Assembly: GCA_038503035.1 (NCBI GenBank)
Contig: JAVSML010024439.1
Span: 1-64,000 of the forward strand
Length of the DNA stretch: 64,000 bases
Direction of reading: 5' to 3'
Source: Crocodylus rhombifer
Lineage: Eukaryota > Chordata > Crocodylia > Crocodylidae
Part shown: positions 54,901 through 57,900 of the stretch, piece after piece
Numbering within the stretch: the stretch's first letter is position 1
Layout: each line of letters starts with the position of its first letter
Translations under genes and position numbers: made by a program
Notes under the pieces: generated by a model
The model's input: the letters and a program-made list of their open reading frames with translations, nothing else
Databases searched by the model: none
Told to the model about the DNA's origin: nothing

Positions 54901-57900
54901 GCATCTCATTATCAGTAGTGCAATGCTGATAAACAATTGAGATTTGTGATATGCATCCTGTTAATAAAACAGGTGAGGGAGGGCCTGTATTTATCACAAC
55001 CAACTAACGAAAAATATGCAGCTGCCATCAAGCTGAGGGGAGTTCTAATTATGAAAGCCTTTATATCCTGTTATAAATCTCCAAATCAGCATAGCTTTCC
55101 ACCCCCATCATGTGCCTGCAAAGGGCATAATCCCAGTCCATGCGCTTAATACTGAGGGCTACGAATTTTGAAGCAGCCTTCTGTACTCATGGTACATCTA
55201 TCTACACTGGGTCACTAACACACTCCATGGGCAATGCTCTCAACTGTTCCCCACTCACCCACCCATGCCAAACCCAGAACTGGGACAGTAAAGCTTCCTC
55301 AGGAGGGGCAAAGTGTTTTCTGTCACACTTGCTCTCAAGAAATCAGTGTCCAGCAGGTTTAAGAGAAGCCCCTGGAGATGGCCCCAGAATGCTCTCATTA
55401 ACTTATTACCAGGTTTAGCATGTGAGCAAGTGAGGCAGGCCAACCACACTGGGGACATGGTATAGACAGATCCTTCCCCTACTGCCCTTCAGCTCTTCAA
55501 GAAATCTCAGTTTATATTGGTCAAAAAATAGAAATGGGATGTGTCTTCATATAGCAAAGAACACATCCTGTGATTCCTCAAAGGGGTAGCAATGGAAACA
55601 CTTCCCTAAAGTACAGACACAACACAATAGGGGCTCTCCGTGGGAGTCGCACACACACACATCCAGAGCAAGGCTAATTGTTTTGCTTTCATAATATGAC
55701 TATATATCATCAGTTGAGCTTCATAATAGACAAACATCCATTGCTCTTTCTGTACCAGTCAATACATGGACTGGGATCCAACAGAGCTCAGGTTTTGTTT
55801 AGTTCTCCACTGATATATAGTATTTTCTAGCTTTGACTTTCAAATCACACTCCACAAACAAGGTCTAGCTCAGCATATCAGGAGACAAATGCACCAAATA
55901 TGATCGTATATTGCTGCAAGGTAAAAACTCATGTACCTCAGTTTACAGGAGTTAATATAGTATATTATAGTTTGTAAAGATTTTTTTTCAAGTGCCTGGT
56001 TCTCAAGTGCAAGACAATGCAAGTCTTAAGATTATAAAAATTGGACTGGGTACTAAGAGTAGGGATCTACCCAATTCATGATTTCACATTTTTTGTGGAA
56101 GCTGCAAAAAAGCAGTTTCTGCAAACCCCACAAAAATGGCAATTTGTCACAGAATAGCCAGGACAAAAAAAAACGTACTAAAAATAAAATCCTGGATCTC
56201 TAGCAGGAGCCAGCAGTCCTCATGGCCACTGCGTCCTGGCCTTCCAGCCCACAGAAAGTGGGCAGTGGGAGAACCTTCCCGCATGAAGAGGAGCAGCCGC
56301 CCCCTACCCCTCACTGCTGAATGGCCAAGAGGGCTGTCTGTCATGCGCGCCCTGCCCCTCTCCGCCAATCAGCAGCAAGGATAGGGCTGTACGATGGGCA
56401 GCCCACTTGGCAAATCAGTAGTCAGGAGGGGTCACCAGCGCCCCTCAGCGAATCAGCAGCAAAGGGGGAGGAGGGCTCTACAAAAAGACCATGAAAATTA
56501 TGCCAAATGATTTCCAGATCAACTACAAAATGTATTACTTTTATGTCTAATTATTAAAAATAAATAAATAAATAAATAAGGGCTCCGTAGAACTATGAAT
56601 GTAAAACAGAAAGACAATGGGGAAGAATCTGCTCCTAAACTATTTCTGGTTGTGAAAATATTCTCCCCAAGTTAGCCTGGCACTCTGTCCAGAAGCAGGA
56701 TATTATAATTCTTTGTGCAAGACTATCCTAAACTGACTTTACAGTCTGGCATTCAAGCTGGTTCAAGCATTTCTGCATAACCCCACATTATAATGAGACA
56801 TGCTCATGATGGTGCTGTTACAGGTTACCTTTAAAACATTTTAAATCAGTGAGATGTTATTCCATCATAAAGTCAGAACAGTCACAGGTCAAGGTTCAAT
56901 GCCATCTCAGACCTGCACAACTGTAACTTGCCACAAAAGCACTGAGAAGTAGGAATGTGGACAGGAGCCAGGGCTCTCTTGCTCCTCCGGGGTGGGAGAG
57001 GTGAATGGCATGTAGCTTGGAGGTGGAGAAAAGGGAGGTGAAGGGAGGAGGGAGACTCAGCTCTTTCTCTGATTGATTTAGTGCTGGTTAAAGATGCCCG
57101 AGAGAATGAAGTCTTAAATTTATCCATACAGTAGATACAGCATAGACATAAAGAGGGCAAACATCCAATCATGTGCCTCAGCTGTGGCCTGGAGGGAATG
57201 AAAAAGATTTCCATGTCATCATCTCAGCCTTGTATTGTCCATGCAGTGACAGGAACCAAAGAGGCAAGAAACAGTATTGGTTAGCTCATGTTCTGATCCG
57301 TAAGTCAGAAAAGATGAGTTAAGAAGACCTCAGCTAAGCTGATAACCTGCCACATGGTGTTGCGAAGCCACTCTGCTTGTTTCCCAATGTGAGACAATTT
57401 TGACCTTCTTTGCAGAGTGCTTTGCAATCCATGGACGACAAGTTCCACATCACAGCCAAGCATGGCTTTGGTTAGTGCTTGTTGTCTTTCTGGGCTAGTC
57501 TTGCTGTCTGTGTGGGCAACACCTGCCCATGCCTTCCAAGCAGCTTTCAGTCTCTCCCCCTCCAGTTCCAGTGAACTGGATGCAATTAAATACCCTGGAC
57601 AAGGTGCTACTTGAGGCACCCCCAGTAGACTCAAGGTACCCGACAGTAAATGCCAGCTTATTTTTCACTCAGTTTTTATATGATAGAAAAATAGTAGAGC
57701 AATTCTTCTGTTGCAAAGAATTCAGAAAGACCCCAACAGGGCAGAATGCTTCTAACACAATGGTTAAACAGTGGCTTCATATTTGAAATCTCTGGATTTA
57801 TCTTGTGAATCATGTTTGTAAACTTCACAGTGCCAACACTGTATAACACCCTTGAAAGGATCTCAAGAGACCCCAAGGTGCCTTAATGCTGAGGTGAGCT

